This document shows positions 7,520 through 16,829 of a stretch of 64,000 nt of DNA, one piece after another. The stretch spans positions 48,676 to 112,675 of the forward strand of contig JAIEFR010000003.1 in the NCBI GenBank assembly GCA_029066845.1. The letters are read 5' to 3'. How positions within the stretch are numbered: the stretch's first letter is position 1; the number at the start of each line of letters is the position of its first letter. The DNA is from Clostridia bacterium. GTDB lineage: Bacteria > Bacillota > Clostridia > Christensenellales > Borkfalkiaceae. A program made the translations under genes and the position numbers. The notes beneath the pieces were generated by a model. That model did no database searches, was not told where the DNA came from, and was given only the letters and a program-made list of their open reading frames with translations.

Positions 7520-9247
7520 TTATTCTTCTATTTCAAAAACATCCTTTAATATTTTTGTAGAAAATTTATGATATTGGCTAGATGTGTAAGGAAAATTTTC
7601 ATTTGAAAAATCAAACTGCCAATTTTTAAATTTTTCATTATAAAATTCGAAATCTTTTATTCCGTTATATTTTAATTGCCTTGTTAGAGCAATAATGAAG
7701 CCATTTAACGAAATGACTGAAAGCAACTTAGACTTTTCATCTTCCCAATACATTTTAAAGTTCTTTTTTATTGCGGAAAAATACTGATTAATTATATCGG
7801 CGCAAAACTTAACATAATCGTTTAAAGCAGTATCATCTGCTTTCATCAATAGATATTGATCTCCATTCCAATAGTTAATCAAGCTGTTCCTCCCTTCTGA
7901 AGGATCAACAGTAACTAAATAACGTAAAGCAAATTTTACTATTGATGCAGTTTTGATTTTTGCTTTGTCAAGAGAAGATATCTGTAAAAGCCTTTGGAAT
8001 ACACCAAATCTATTGAGCCTTTCTATTACAAATTGAGCAATACTTTCGCTATCAAGAGGATTCTGGATACGTTTAATTTGAAGCAAAACATTTTGTGGAA
8101 CTGCTTTGGTATTAGAATTAATATCTAAGAATATATCGCTTTGTATTTTTGCCCGTTGTTCTGAAGAAAGCCCTTTGGGGGAAATTAGTCCGGTAACAAG
8201 CAAATGAAGCTTAGGTCTCAAACTCGCAATTGTTCTTTCTTGCTTACTGTCTACACCGCTCTTATAATGTGCATATACTCTATGTTGTCCATCGATTATA
8301 CAAATACTATTCATTTCTTTTGGAATTATCAACTTGCAGTTTTCTTCTAAACTTGCTATTTGATCTATTGTTTGAAAATTTCCTGCGGCGTCCTGAAAAG
8401 AAACGTTATCTGGCAAAGCAACAATAATATTATTATAAAAGGCTTCTCCTTTTCTCTCAAGAAATTCTCTTATCTTTTTAATTTTGCTTTTTTCAATCAA
8501 CCGTTGATAAAGCCAAATTGAATCACTCCAGTTATCCTTTCTGAGGACATAACAAGTACTTAGCAAATCCTCTGCCGACATCATAAATGAAACCAGCCTC
8601 ACACCATTTTTAATACCTGTAAATTCTCTAGGATAGATTATAGGAGCCTTTATTGTGGCTGCTTCTGTAGAACTTGAAACAAACCCAATTTGATCGTTGT
8701 TTAATTCTAAAAATCTGAAGATTTCATAAATTGCAGAGCGTTTAATACAACCCACTATCCATTTAAAGTAATTAAGTGTTTTAGGTTGCACAAAAATTAA
8801 ATTACTAAATAAATTATAATCGTTATCATTTAAATCAAGCTCGTCGCGAGGAATATATAGGCAAAATAATTTTATCCGATTAAAATCATATTTATTGAGC
8901 AATTCAGCTTTATCTGGAAAAGTTTCTTTTAAAAAAGTTAAAAATGTCGATAAATTTTGCTTTATTGAGCCAAAGGCTTCATTTTTCGTTCTTATGTGAT
9001 CTCGATCGTTTTTAGCAATAGTATCTTCACATAATATCCAGATATTTTCGTAAATGAACATGGAGTCTACTTCAACTGCCCTATATCCCACATTAGCTTC
9101 TTTCCCGCCTGTCGATAAATATGTAAATCCAGCATCGGTAAAAATCTTAAATATTTTATTTTTCAAAACTCGCTTTTCACGTTTCTGAGCTTGCTCACGC
9201 TTTTGCTCTTCAGTCAATATTTTCTTCTTACGTTTAGCTTTCTTCAT
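7520..9247 (-). CDS. DGQHR-domain protein with nuclease-like N-terminus
   Basis: A 575-residue protein with a lysine-rich start and a DGQHR motif at 319-323 (ICIIDGQHRVYAH). This motif defines a ParB/DndB-like family linked to DNA modification. Upstream, around residues 54-76, the stretch YRAVEVDSMF...WILCEDT resembles the D...ExK core of PD-(D/E)XK nucleases. There the last residue is T rather than K, with D61 and E74 as the possible acids. It overlaps the upstream methyltransferase gene by 14 bases and has AAGGAG before its ATG, so the two are co-expressed. A restriction-type or DNA-mark-reading role is inference. Confidence 0.72.
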   Translation of the reverse strand: MKKAKRKKKILTEEQKREQAQKREKRVLKNKIFKIFTDAGFTYLSTGGKEANVGYRAVEVDSMFIYENIWILCEDTIAKNDRDHIRTKNEAFGSIKQNLSTFLTFLKETFPDKAELLNKYDFNRIKLFCLYIPRDELDLNDNDYNLFSNLIFVQPKTLNYFKWIVGCIKRSAIYEIFRFLELNNDQIGFVSSSTEAATIKAPIIYPREFTGIKNGVRLVSFMMSAEDLLSTCYVLRKDNWSDSIWLYQRLIEKSKIKKIREFLERKGEAFYNNIIVALPDNVSFQDAAGNFQTIDQIASLEENCKLIIPKEMNSICIIDGQHRVYAHYKSGVDSKQERTIASLRPKLHLLVTGLISPKGLSSEQRAKIQSDIFLDINSNTKAVPQNVLLQIKRIQNPLDSESIAQFVIERLNRFGVFQRLLQISSLDKAKIKTASIVKFALRYLVTVDPSEGRNSLINYWNGDQYLLMKADDTALNDYVKFCADIINQYFSAIKKNFKMYWEDEKSKLLSVISLNGFIIALTRQLKYNGIKDFEFYNEKFKNWQFDFSNENFPYTSSQYHKFSTKILKDVFEIEE

Positions 9248-10148
9248 ATTTCTTTCTCCTTGCTAAAGCAAATTCTTCCGGCAATTTTGCTACTGCCATA
9301 TTTTTATCTGGAACCATAGAAGGTTTATCTTGTCTAAATTTAATAATTCCTTCTTTTGCCTCTTTTATTCGTTTTTCAGCGACCGCAAAATATTCTTTTT
9401 GAATTTCACATCCAATAAAATATTTCCTTTCTAATACAGCAGCTACGCCTGTTGTTCCCACTCCCATAAATGGATCTAAAACGACTCCATTTTCAGGAGC
9501 TAACGCTTTTATTAATCTTTGAGGAATAGCGACAGGGAATTGGCAAGGATGAATAGTTTTTTCTATATGATTCGCTTTAACATTGGGTATTTCCCATACA
9601 TCTGAAGGGTTTTTGCCCAACGGATTTCCACTTAGCTGCCCTTTATTTTCACCTTTATAATGACGTTTACCAGGATACTTTTGAGGCACACGAACTTCAT
9701 CTAAATTAAATGAATACTTGTTACCTTTGGTAAACCATAAAATAGTTTCGTGACGCCCACTAAATCGCATCGTACTATTCAATCCATGACCAAAAGTCCA
9801 TATAATTCTATTTCTTAAAATTAATGGATTAGACTGTTGATTACTTTTTGAGGTAAATAAATCGTAAATGATATAATCCAAAGGAATTATACTTGAATCA
9901 GTAACATGATAACCGATCTGCCAGCATATGCTCCCGCCGACCTTTAAAATCCTATAAATTTCATCAAAAATTACTTCATGATGCATTTTAAAAGTTCTTA
10001 TATCATCTTTAGGATTTTCATAAGCCTTTTTCATACAATAGGGTGGAGAAGTTATAATTAAATCTACCGATTCACTCTCTAAAGTTTTCAAACGCTCAAT
10101 GCAATCACCATTAAACAACTCACAAACATTATTTAATTCCAAAGCCAT
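9234..10148 (-). CDS. DNA methyltransferase, beta class (N4-cytosine or N6-adenine)
   Basis: A 304-residue amino-methyltransferase. The catalytic motif IV SPPY lies near the N-terminus (34-37). The SAM-binding motif DPFMGVGTTG lies near the C-terminus (225-234), the beta-class order. HPCQFP precedes motif I. SPPY is commoner in N4-cytosine enzymes but does not decide the base. ATG at 10148 follows AAAGGA. The partner is the overlapping DGQHR gene. No ordinary type II endonuclease is adjacent, so this pair could form a self-contained modification or defence module. Confidence 0.88.
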   Translation of the reverse strand: MALELNNVCELFNGDCIERLKTLESESVDLIITSPPYCMKKAYENPKDDIRTFKMHHEVIFDEIYRILKVGGSICWQIGYHVTDSSIIPLDYIIYDLFTSKSNQQSNPLILRNRIIWTFGHGLNSTMRFSGRHETILWFTKGNKYSFNLDEVRVPQKYPGKRHYKGENKGQLSGNPLGKNPSDVWEIPNVKANHIEKTIHPCQFPVAIPQRLIKALAPENGVVLDPFMGVGTTGVAAVLERKYFIGCEIQKEYFAVAEKRIKEAKEGIIKFRQDKPSMVPDKNMAVAKLPEEFALARRKKYEES

Positions 10149-10557
10149 TGCTGTTATCCTTTGTTAATAATTTAATTAAATTATATAATACTTGCATTTT
10201 TTCAGCAAGTATTCATAGCAAAAATTTCGATTAATTCAATTTTATAATTTAAATCCCTATATTCATATAGATAAACTAATGAATTAAAATGTTATAAACT
10301 TTTTACCTGAATTATACATAGGCGAATTTGATTTTTATCATAGTGGAACAGCTTTAATACTACCCTATTGAGTAATCAATCTCGTCCATTCTGCTAAATT
10401 GCGAAACGCGGATATTCATTTACTATTATCTACGCCCTGCTATACGTCTTCAAGCAAAAGCAGCTTTTCATAAAATGATTTGTCATTGTAGATAAGTGAT
10501 TTGGATATTATCCTCATTCAGGTAATACTTAATATATTTGCTTGTTCTACTGCGAAC
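10149..10557. other. AT-rich gap with the methyltransferase promoter
   Basis: The minus strand carries TTGCTG (10203-10208), 17 bases, TATAAT (10180-10185), a good promoter for the methyltransferase gene. Between about 10430 and 10557 broken minus-strand reading (for example KSFYEKLLLLEDV then a stop) hints at a decayed gene downstream of hsdR. No intact frame is present. Confidence 0.45.
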
Positions 10558-13500
10558 TTATCCTATCCCAAAAAATCTTTCGAAGAATGCTTGCAATTTG
10601 TCTATGATTGTTTGTTTCTTTTTAGTTCTGTCCCCACTTCCGAATCTTGAAATGGGCGGCATTATTTTATCGATATCTGTGCCTGTGGTTTTAATTTGTC
10701 CGTCTCTGAAAGAGTTTTCAATATACTTGCGTGTTTCGTCGGGCTTCAAATTTTCCTGAGCTATGATTTCTAATAGTTGCTTTTCTTTCTGCGCCGAAAC
10801 GTATTCGCGCCATTCAATCATTACGTCCGAAACATCATTGACCCCATTGATAAAGTTCTCTATCAATGCCTTTTTGCTACGAAGTTCAGGACTTGCATCA
10901 ATAGCTTTTTGAATAGTTATGAGTACTTCTTTATCTTGACAATGTGTGTCGTGATATTTCTGAACAAGCAACAGAATATAATCAATATTTATTTCAATTT
11001 GCTTAATAAGCTCTAATTCAAAAACGACATCGTCAGTGATATCTTCTTTTTCACCACTTTCACGTCGAGCTTTCCATTCATCGCGCAAGTCCTGATATCT
11101 GCTGAGATAATCTTGCAAATCTCGTTCCGAAAGAATTTCGTTACCGGCAAACTCGTCAAACGAGGTCAATAGATTACGCATACGAAGAATTGCACCGAAT
11201 AGAACAATAAAATCTTTCTGATTTTTCTCTCCCGTAATACGCTCTTCAGCAAGCGGGAATAAGGTAGTTAACTCATCTATTAAATCAACATAGCCTTTTT
11301 TATAATTACCTTTTGCATCCGTATAGCCGAAATAGTAGTCTTTATAGCCACGCATAATGACTATACCGCCTGCTTCTTTATCCCCGAAAACTGAAATAGC
11401 ATCGTCTGTGCGCTTTTGCAAGTTACGGAAGCAAACTATATTACCGAATGTTTTAATTGAGTTCAAAATTCGATTAGTTCGTGAATATGCTTGAACTAAT
11501 CCGTGCATTTTAAGATTTTTATCAACCCACAGCGCATTAAGCGTTGTTGCATCAAATCCCGTCAAAAACATATTGACAACGATAAGCAAATCAATTTCTT
11601 TGTTTTTCATGCGTAGCGAAATGTCTTTATAATAATTTGGGAATTTCTCGCTCGAAGTGTCGTAATTCGTGTCAAAAATTTTGTTATATTCGTCTATCGC
11701 ATTGTCCAGGAACTCTCTTGAAGAACTGTCAAGCCCGTTGGTATCGTCCGAATTTTCCTCACCGAGCAACCCGTCCTCCTCTTCCTCGTTTTGCGCAAAA
11801 CTGTAAATAGTCGCAATCCTAATCGCTTTTTCAGGATGCTCCTTCATTTGCTTTTTAAACTCGGTATAATAAGCCTTTGCTGCCTCAATTGACGAAACCG
11901 CAAAGATTGAGTTAAACCCTTTAGTATGAACGGGCGCTTTCAACTCAGTAATTTCATTACCGCCCCTAGCTTTTACAACCTCATTGATATTGGTAAGCTT
12001 ACTAAACAGATAAGCCCTCTCATCACGCTTAGTTTTTTGGTTGAAATGTTCAAGGATATAGCTAACTACACCAGAAATTCTTTCCGGCTTCATGAAAGCT
12101 TTTTCCCTGTCAATATCTCTTACTTCTTTGTCGTCAATGTCAGGTTCTTTATCAAGAGTTCTTATGAAATCCACACGGAAAGGCAAGACATTTTTATCAT
12201 TAATCGCATTGACAATCGTATAAATATGTAGCTTGTCCCCAAATGCCTGCTCTGTCGTTTGTAACTTAGGATTTTTAGATGCCCCAGAATTAACTGCAAA
12301 AATCGGCGTACCCGTAAAACCAAACAAATGATACTTCTTAAAATAATTAGTAATCATTGTGTGCATATCGCCGAACTGACTGCGATGGCACTCATCAAAG
12401 ATAATTACAATGTGTTTATCGGCAACAGGATGACCAGCGTTCTTTTTTACAAAAATGCTGAGCTTTTGAATAGTTGTAATAATGATTTTGCTATTATTAT
12501 CTTCTAACTGCCTCTTTAAAATCGCAGTTGACGTATTACCGTTTGCCGCACCCTTTTCAAAACGATCATATTCCTTCATCGTCTGATAGTCTAAGTCTTT
12601 CCTATCGACAACAAACAAAACTTTATCAATATAATCAAGCTCAGTGGCAAGCTGCGCCGTCTTAAAAGAGGTAAGCGTTTTCCCGCTTCCCGTAGTATGC
12701 CAAATATAGCCGCCTCCGGCTACAGTGCCGTACTTCTTATAATTGTTAGCTACCTCAATTCTGTTGATAATGCGTTCAGTAGCAACAATCTGATAAGGCC
12801 GCATTACGAGCAGCATCTTTTCCGATGTGAACACGCAATACTTCGTTAAAATATTTAGTATAACATGCTTAGCGAAAAACGTTTTCGTAAAGTCAATCAG
12901 ATCGGGAATTATCTTATTGTTCCCGTCCGCCCAAAATGATGTAAATTCAAAGCTGTTACTTGTCTTGCCCTTTTTGTTTGACGAATTGCCTTCTTTGATA
13001 TGATTCCAACGAGTCGTATTGGAATAATACTTCGTATGAGTACCGTTAGATATAACGAAAATCTGAACGTATTCGAACAATCCAGAAGCCGCCCAAAAAG
13101 ATTCACGTTGATAACGGTTAATCTGATTAAACGCTTCGCGGATGGCAACACCTCTACGCTTTAACTCTATATGTATTAAAGGCAGACCGTTTACTAAAAT
13201 AGTGACATCGTAGCGGTTTTTATAACTGCCGCTATCTTCCGAATATTGATTGATTACTTGTAATTTATTATTGTGAATATCCTTTTTATCGATTAACAGA
13301 ATATTCTTTGTTTCACCGTTATCTCTATGTAATATCTGAACGTGGTCATCTTGTATTCGCCTTGTCTTTTCAACAATTCCGTCGTTCTGACCTGCAATAC
13401 AGCTATTGAAAAACTGTTTCCACTCACTATCGGTGAAAACGTAATTATTTAACTCTTCCAGCTTTTTACGAAGATTGGAAATGAGTTCGGCTTCCTTATG

Positions 13501-13659
13501 AATAGGTAAATATTCATAGCTCATATCCCCGAGCAACTTTATAAATTCTCTTTCGAGTTCAGCTTCGCTTTGATATGCTTCCGAACGCTTTGCCTCGGGC
13601 TTATATTCAGATACGACTGTACATTCACTGCTCTGTACCACGACGTTAAAATAACTCAT
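10558..13659 (-). CDS. hsdR: Type I restriction enzyme, R subunit (type IC-like)
   Basis: A 1033-residue motor and nuclease subunit. The nuclease core reads RYDVTIL...HIELKRR, giving D151, E165 and K167, the same positions reported for EcoR124I. The helicase motifs are TGSGKT (Walker A), DECHRSQFG (box II), FTGTP (III) and a QAYSRTNR C-terminal motif. The open frame begins at 13668, but the ribosome site AAGGA directly abuts that ATG. The ATG at 13659 has proper spacing. It is the last gene of the operon and overlaps the membrane-protein gene by 14 bases. Confidence 0.95.
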   Translation of the reverse strand: MSYFNVVVQSSECTVVSEYKPEAKRSEAYQSEAELEREFIKLLGDMSYEYLPIHKEAELISNLRKKLEELNNYVFTDSEWKQFFNSCIAGQNDGIVEKTRRIQDDHVQILHRDNGETKNILLIDKKDIHNNKLQVINQYSEDSGSYKNRYDVTILVNGLPLIHIELKRRGVAIREAFNQINRYQRESFWAASGLFEYVQIFVISNGTHTKYYSNTTRWNHIKEGNSSNKKGKTSNSFEFTSFWADGNNKIIPDLIDFTKTFFAKHVILNILTKYCVFTSEKMLLVMRPYQIVATERIINRIEVANNYKKYGTVAGGGYIWHTTGSGKTLTSFKTAQLATELDYIDKVLFVVDRKDLDYQTMKEYDRFEKGAANGNTSTAILKRQLEDNNSKIIITTIQKLSIFVKKNAGHPVADKHIVIIFDECHRSQFGDMHTMITNYFKKYHLFGFTGTPIFAVNSGASKNPKLQTTEQAFGDKLHIYTIVNAINDKNVLPFRVDFIRTLDKEPDIDDKEVRDIDREKAFMKPERISGVVSYILEHFNQKTKRDERAYLFSKLTNINEVVKARGGNEITELKAPVHTKGFNSIFAVSSIEAAKAYYTEFKKQMKEHPEKAIRIATIYSFAQNEEEEDGLLGEENSDDTNGLDSSSREFLDNAIDEYNKIFDTNYDTSSEKFPNYYKDISLRMKNKEIDLLIVVNMFLTGFDATTLNALWVDKNLKMHGLVQAYSRTNRILNSIKTFGNIVCFRNLQKRTDDAISVFGDKEAGGIVIMRGYKDYYFGYTDAKGNYKKGYVDLIDELTTLFPLAEERITGEKNQKDFIVLFGAILRMRNLLTSFDEFAGNEILSERDLQDYLSRYQDLRDEWKARRESGEKEDITDDVVFELELIKQIEINIDYILLLVQKYHDTHCQDKEVLITIQKAIDASPELRSKKALIENFINGVNDVSDVMIEWREYVSAQKEKQLLEIIAQENLKPDETRKYIENSFRDGQIKTTGTDIDKIMPPISRFGSGDRTKKKQTIIDKLQAFFERFFGIG

Positions 13660-14308
13660 ATATGACATCCTTTAATAACGCAATTATAGCTATCGTAGCA
13701 GAAATAAATGATATTACAATTGAAATTTTTGAATTATGAGATGCAAGTATATTTAAAATAAAATTATCGTCTTTAATATATGTAGCTTCATAATAAGCAA
13801 GTCTATTTCTTAATGCAAACAAGAATAAACAAATCGAAAAAATAAACAGTAATAATCCTATATACCAAGGTATTAAATTCAAAACGAGCAACGTAACAGT
13901 ACCTGCCACAATAAATAAAGAAAAAATTAAATATGTGAGTCCCACAAACAGGTAGTTATTTGACAGCTCCATATTCAAAGAAGTGGAAATCATCTTATGC
14001 CCTCTTATTTTTTTAGAAGGCATAAATAATAATTTTAAGCCACATATAAGTCCATTTAATCCACTCAAAAATTCTGCAAAAATACTTTTTGATTTTGAAT
14101 AATCTTTATAACCGATTTCTTCTCTCCACTTTTGTCTTTCTTGCTCTAGCTTATCCTTCTCATTTTGCTTTCTTTGTTCTTCTGCTTGCAATAAAGCATT
14201 AGCAATTATATTTTGCAATTCTTCTGGCGTAATTTGTAGGAAAGTATTATTTGAAGTTTGCTTTTTAGGTGTCACTTGTTGTTTCACCCTTGTCTTTTTC
14301 TTTGGCAT
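13646..14308 (-). CDS. Coiled-coil membrane protein within the type I R-M operon
   Basis: A 220-residue protein not known as a standard Hsd subunit. Residues 1-75 are basic and then charged and helical (AEEQRKQNEKDKLEQERQ), probably a coiled coil. Two hydrophobic spans follow in the middle (YLFVGLTYLIFSLFIVAG and the adjacent LIPWYIGLLLFIFS stretch), with a last one near the C-terminus (ISIVISFISATIAIIALL). It lies between the hsdS fragment and hsdR and overlaps the hsdR start. A membrane-linked accessory role, such as anchoring or an abortive effector, is possible. No family was recognised. Confidence 0.6.
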   Translation of the reverse strand: MPKKKTRVKQQVTPKKQTSNNTFLQITPEELQNIIANALLQAEEQRKQNEKDKLEQERQKWREEIGYKDYSKSKSIFAEFLSGLNGLICGLKLLFMPSKKIRGHKMISTSLNMELSNNYLFVGLTYLIFSLFIVAGTVTLLVLNLIPWYIGLLLFIFSICLFLFALRNRLAYYEATYIKDDNFILNILASHNSKISIVISFISATIAIIALLKDVIYELF

Positions 14309-14322
14309 TAAGTCCTTTTCTC

Positions 14323-14865
14323 CTAAAATTTTAAAAGTTTATCTCTATAATATTCGTACTGTTTCTGTCTTGCTTCGATTTCAGCAGGTAAGCCTTCTGA
14401 AATATCGTTACAAAGCTTTTCAAATCTATCCAAAATCTCGATAATATGTTGTTGATCTTTGATTGGGGGCAAGGAAAATTCGTATTTCAATATTTCGTAT
14501 TTATTGCCTCGAGGCATCTTCGCTCCCTTTGAATGTTGCATATCAAAAGCAAAAAATTTATCGGAAGACAAAACATAGTACAGGAACTTCGGCAAAACAA
14601 AATCAATATTTGCTTGAATGACAAGGACATCACCATTTGTTCCACCGGCACAATCGGCTATCCATATTTTCTTTAAATATGGTCTAATGTTACCAACCAA
14701 TGTATCTCCAGACTTAAAGACTATACAACGTCCTTCGGTTGGTACATAAGACGATGCTTCCTTACCACGACGTTCTGGCAACAAATTATCAACACCAACA
14801 TAATTTTCGGCATTGAGAATTTTCGCTTCAATTCTTTCCGTTGAATATTTTGCAACATCGCCCAA
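14323..14865 (-). CDS. Third HsdS half (target-recognition domain plus conserved helix), fused when the repeat tract shifts
   Basis: A 180-residue HsdS half: one target-recognition domain and a conserved region ending IEARQKQYEYYRDKLL, matching the end of the upstream HsdS. Its only local start is TTG at 14865, without a ribosome site. The frame is open upstream to the AGAC repeat (14914-14942). One more repeat unit, or two fewer, would join it to hsdS with no stop between. It is thus most likely expressed as a fusion in a switched state. Independent expression as a half-subunit cannot be excluded. Confidence 0.75.
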   Translation of the reverse strand: MGDVAKYSTERIEAKILNAENYVGVDNLLPERRGKEASSYVPTEGRCIVFKSGDTLVGNIRPYLKKIWIADCAGGTNGDVLVIQANIDFVLPKFLYYVLSSDKFFAFDMQHSKGAKMPRGNKYEILKYEFSLPPIKDQQHIIEILDRFEKLCNDISEGLPAEIEARQKQYEYYRDKLLKF

Positions 14866-14906
14866 ACGAACAAACGCAAAACCGAAGACATATTGATATA
14901 GCCTAA

Positions 14907-16118
14907 TTAGGGCGTCTGTCTGTCTGTCTGTCTGTCTGTCTGATAGATTGTAGTCGAACTCAAATCGAAGGTCAACAGTTTATCACGATAATATTCATAT
15001 TGTTGCTGTCTTTTTTCAATTTCTGCCGGCAAACCTATCCCTAAATCCGAACATATCGCGTCGAAATTTTCAAGAACGTTAACGATTCGTTCTTGCACAT
15101 CAAGCGGCGGTAAAGGAAACTCAAAGTTATTAAACTTTTTCATATCTACTGAAGCAAAACTACCTTGATTTAAATTATTTTTACAATACTCATCAAGCAA
15201 ATAACAATAGTAGAATAAAAATTTAATATTGTACTTCTGTTTAAATTCATCCTTCAACATTAAATATGTAAATCTTTGATTCGCCAAAGATTCGCATGTT
15301 ATCAATGCATGCTCTCCAATAGTTGCCGAAGTCGAAACAATAATAGAATTTGCAGGGAATGGTTTACCTTTTACCGCAGAGAAAGATACATGTTGGATCG
15401 CATCATTTAATATTCTGCCATTTTCACGGATATCCTCCATACGAAACCACGGCAAATCATTAGACTCCCAAAACTCTTTATTGTTTGTAGATGGTGTATA
15501 GCCATTCCTCGTATCAAATATTTCAGTGAGTAAATGTTTAGGGATAGTAATATCATATTGCAACAACTTATCCCTATAAAATTCATATTGCTTTCTGCGA
15601 GCTGTAAGCTCTGCTGTAAGCTCTGCTGATAACAACGTGAACTTGTCCAAAATTTGGACTATTTCACGTTGTACCGCCAGAGGCGGCAGTGGAATTTTAA
15701 TGCTTGCCATAACATTGCTCATTAACTTAGGGTTACCCATACCCGCGCTCACGTGCTTATTTGCTTCTACACTCAACACATAAAATAAAAACTTTATTAG
15801 AACAGATTCATCAATTACTTCTAATAATCCACAAACATTAGTTATATTGAATTTACCTGTTCTATAAAAAATTGTGCCGGCATTAGCACCGTCAGTTGTC
15901 CAAGTAATATACTCACCATCATATTTATAAGAATTAATACAGCCCAAACAACCGTCATTTTCAGTTTGAGACGAATATACGGGGTATTCACCGATATTAT
16001 CTCTTATGTAATCCTTTGATAGAACTACACCTCTACTAATATTACATATTTTACCTACAGTGGTATACTCTACTCCATTCGGGCATAATTCTTTTATTAA
16101 TTCTTCAAGTTTACCCAT
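14907..16118 (-). CDS. hsdS: Type I restriction enzyme, specificity subunit
   Basis: A 403-residue subunit with two target-recognition domains (about 1-150 and 190-335). A central conserved helix carries the TAEL-type repeat (164-172, SAELTAELT), and a second helix ends RRQ-like QQQYEYYRDKLL. Length matches EcoR124I HsdS. The last dozen residues (QTDRQTDRQTP) are encoded by the AGAC tract, and the stop at 14907-14909 is produced by the present repeat number. It overlaps the upstream nuclease-like gene by 8 bases. It sets the DNA sequence recognised by both methylation and restriction. Confidence 0.93.
   Translation of the reverse strand: MGKLEELIKELCPNGVEYTTVGKICNISRGVVLSKDYIRDNIGEYPVYSSQTENDGCLGCINSYKYDGEYITWTTDGANAGTIFYRTGKFNITNVCGLLEVIDESVLIKFLFYVLSVEANKHVSAGMGNPKLMSNVMASIKIPLPPLAVQREIVQILDKFTLLSAELTAELTARRKQYEFYRDKLLQYDITIPKHLLTEIFDTRNGYTPSTNNKEFWESNDLPWFRMEDIRENGRILNDAIQHVSFSAVKGKPFPANSIIVSTSATIGEHALITCESLANQRFTYLMLKDEFKQKYNIKFLFYYCYLLDEYCKNNLNQGSFASVDMKKFNNFEFPLPPLDVQERIVNVLENFDAICSDLGIGLPAEIEKRQQQYEYYRDKLLTFDLSSTTIYQTDRQTDRQTP
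14914..14942 (-). repeat. Tetranucleotide tract, 7 x AGAC, in hsdS
   Basis: On the plus strand seven GTCT units plus one G; on the coding strand AGAC. With 7 units hsdS stops just after the tract. With 6 or 9 units a TAG follows within four codons. With 5 or 8 units the frame passes through ALIRLYQYV into the third recognition half. This is a classic slipped-strand phase-variation design. Confidence 0.93.
15601..15628 (-). repeat. 12-bp repeat in the central helix of hsdS (TAEL repeats)
   Basis: Two exact copies of a 12-bp unit (GCTGTAAGCTCT on the plus strand, 15601-15612 and 15613-15624) plus the start of a third. They encode AEL-TAEL-T. In the EcoR124I/EcoR124II pair, two versus three such units change the spacer of the recognition site by one base. 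The same could occur here. Confidence 0.8.
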
Positions 16119-16758
16119 TTTTTACTCCAAGATATAGTTCTTTTGCTTTGTCTGCTATTCTTTCTAACCGTGCATATAGATACTTTGGATACACCATTCC
16201 GCCCAACATATCAAAAATTAGTAGTTTTTGCTCATTTGTCAAAAGATAAATACAATCAAATTTCTTCATCTTATCATTCAATTCTTGTAAACGCTTAAAA
16301 ACTGCGCCTACTTGATTATCTGGAATGAATATAAACGAATTTACAAATAGTTCATAACTCTCCATTCCGGCGTAATCAGCATTATTGCTATTCAACCTTT
16401 CTACTTTCTTTTCAACGGCTTTGAGAAAATGCTTTATTGGTGAATCATCTATATTGTCGGTGTAAGTTCCTTGTTGCCATACCAAGCCTCTTCCATCGTG
16501 TTCCACTTCTTTCAACTGTTCCAGCCGTTCAATAATTCGTGGCGAAATTTGTTCCCCTTGTTTAGCTACTCTGCGCCAAAGCTTGAACGCTTCTACTGCC
16601 CTCTTTGGCATACAGTTTGTAACCTCTATACCAATTACTGATTTGTAGCGCAGATCAGGTTTATCAGAAATATGCAAATCAACAAACTTATCAGGAAAAC
16701 AACTTTCTAAAACAACCTTAGCAAAATATTCTTCAAATCTCTTTTGCGACATAATCAT
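16111..16758 (-). CDS. Hypothetical protein, possible PD-(D/E)XK nuclease-like fold, in the type I operon
   Basis: A 215-residue protein with no clear family. A short stretch around residues 25-48 (FVDLHISDKPDLRYKS, then IGIEVTN) has the spacing of a PD-(D/E)XK core with an acid pair and EVT in place of ExK. This also occurs in some degenerate nuclease folds. It lies between the HEPN-like gene and hsdS, overlapping the hsdS start by 8 bases, so its product is made with the R-M subunits. GGTGGAA precedes the ATG at 16758. The function is unknown. Confidence 0.55.
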   Translation of the reverse strand: MIMSQKRFEEYFAKVVLESCFPDKFVDLHISDKPDLRYKSVIGIEVTNCMPKRAVEAFKLWRRVAKQGEQISPRIIERLEQLKEVEHDGRGLVWQQGTYTDNIDDSPIKHFLKAVEKKVERLNSNNADYAGMESYELFVNSFIFIPDNQVGAVFKRLQELNDKMKKFDCIYLLTNEQKLLIFDMLGGMVYPKYLYARLERIADKAKELYLGVKNG

Positions 16759-16829
16759 CTAGTCTTCCACCGACCAAATTCGCTTCAATTAGCGCACAGT
16801 TCTCTTATCAGTTCTTTAAGTTTTGATAT

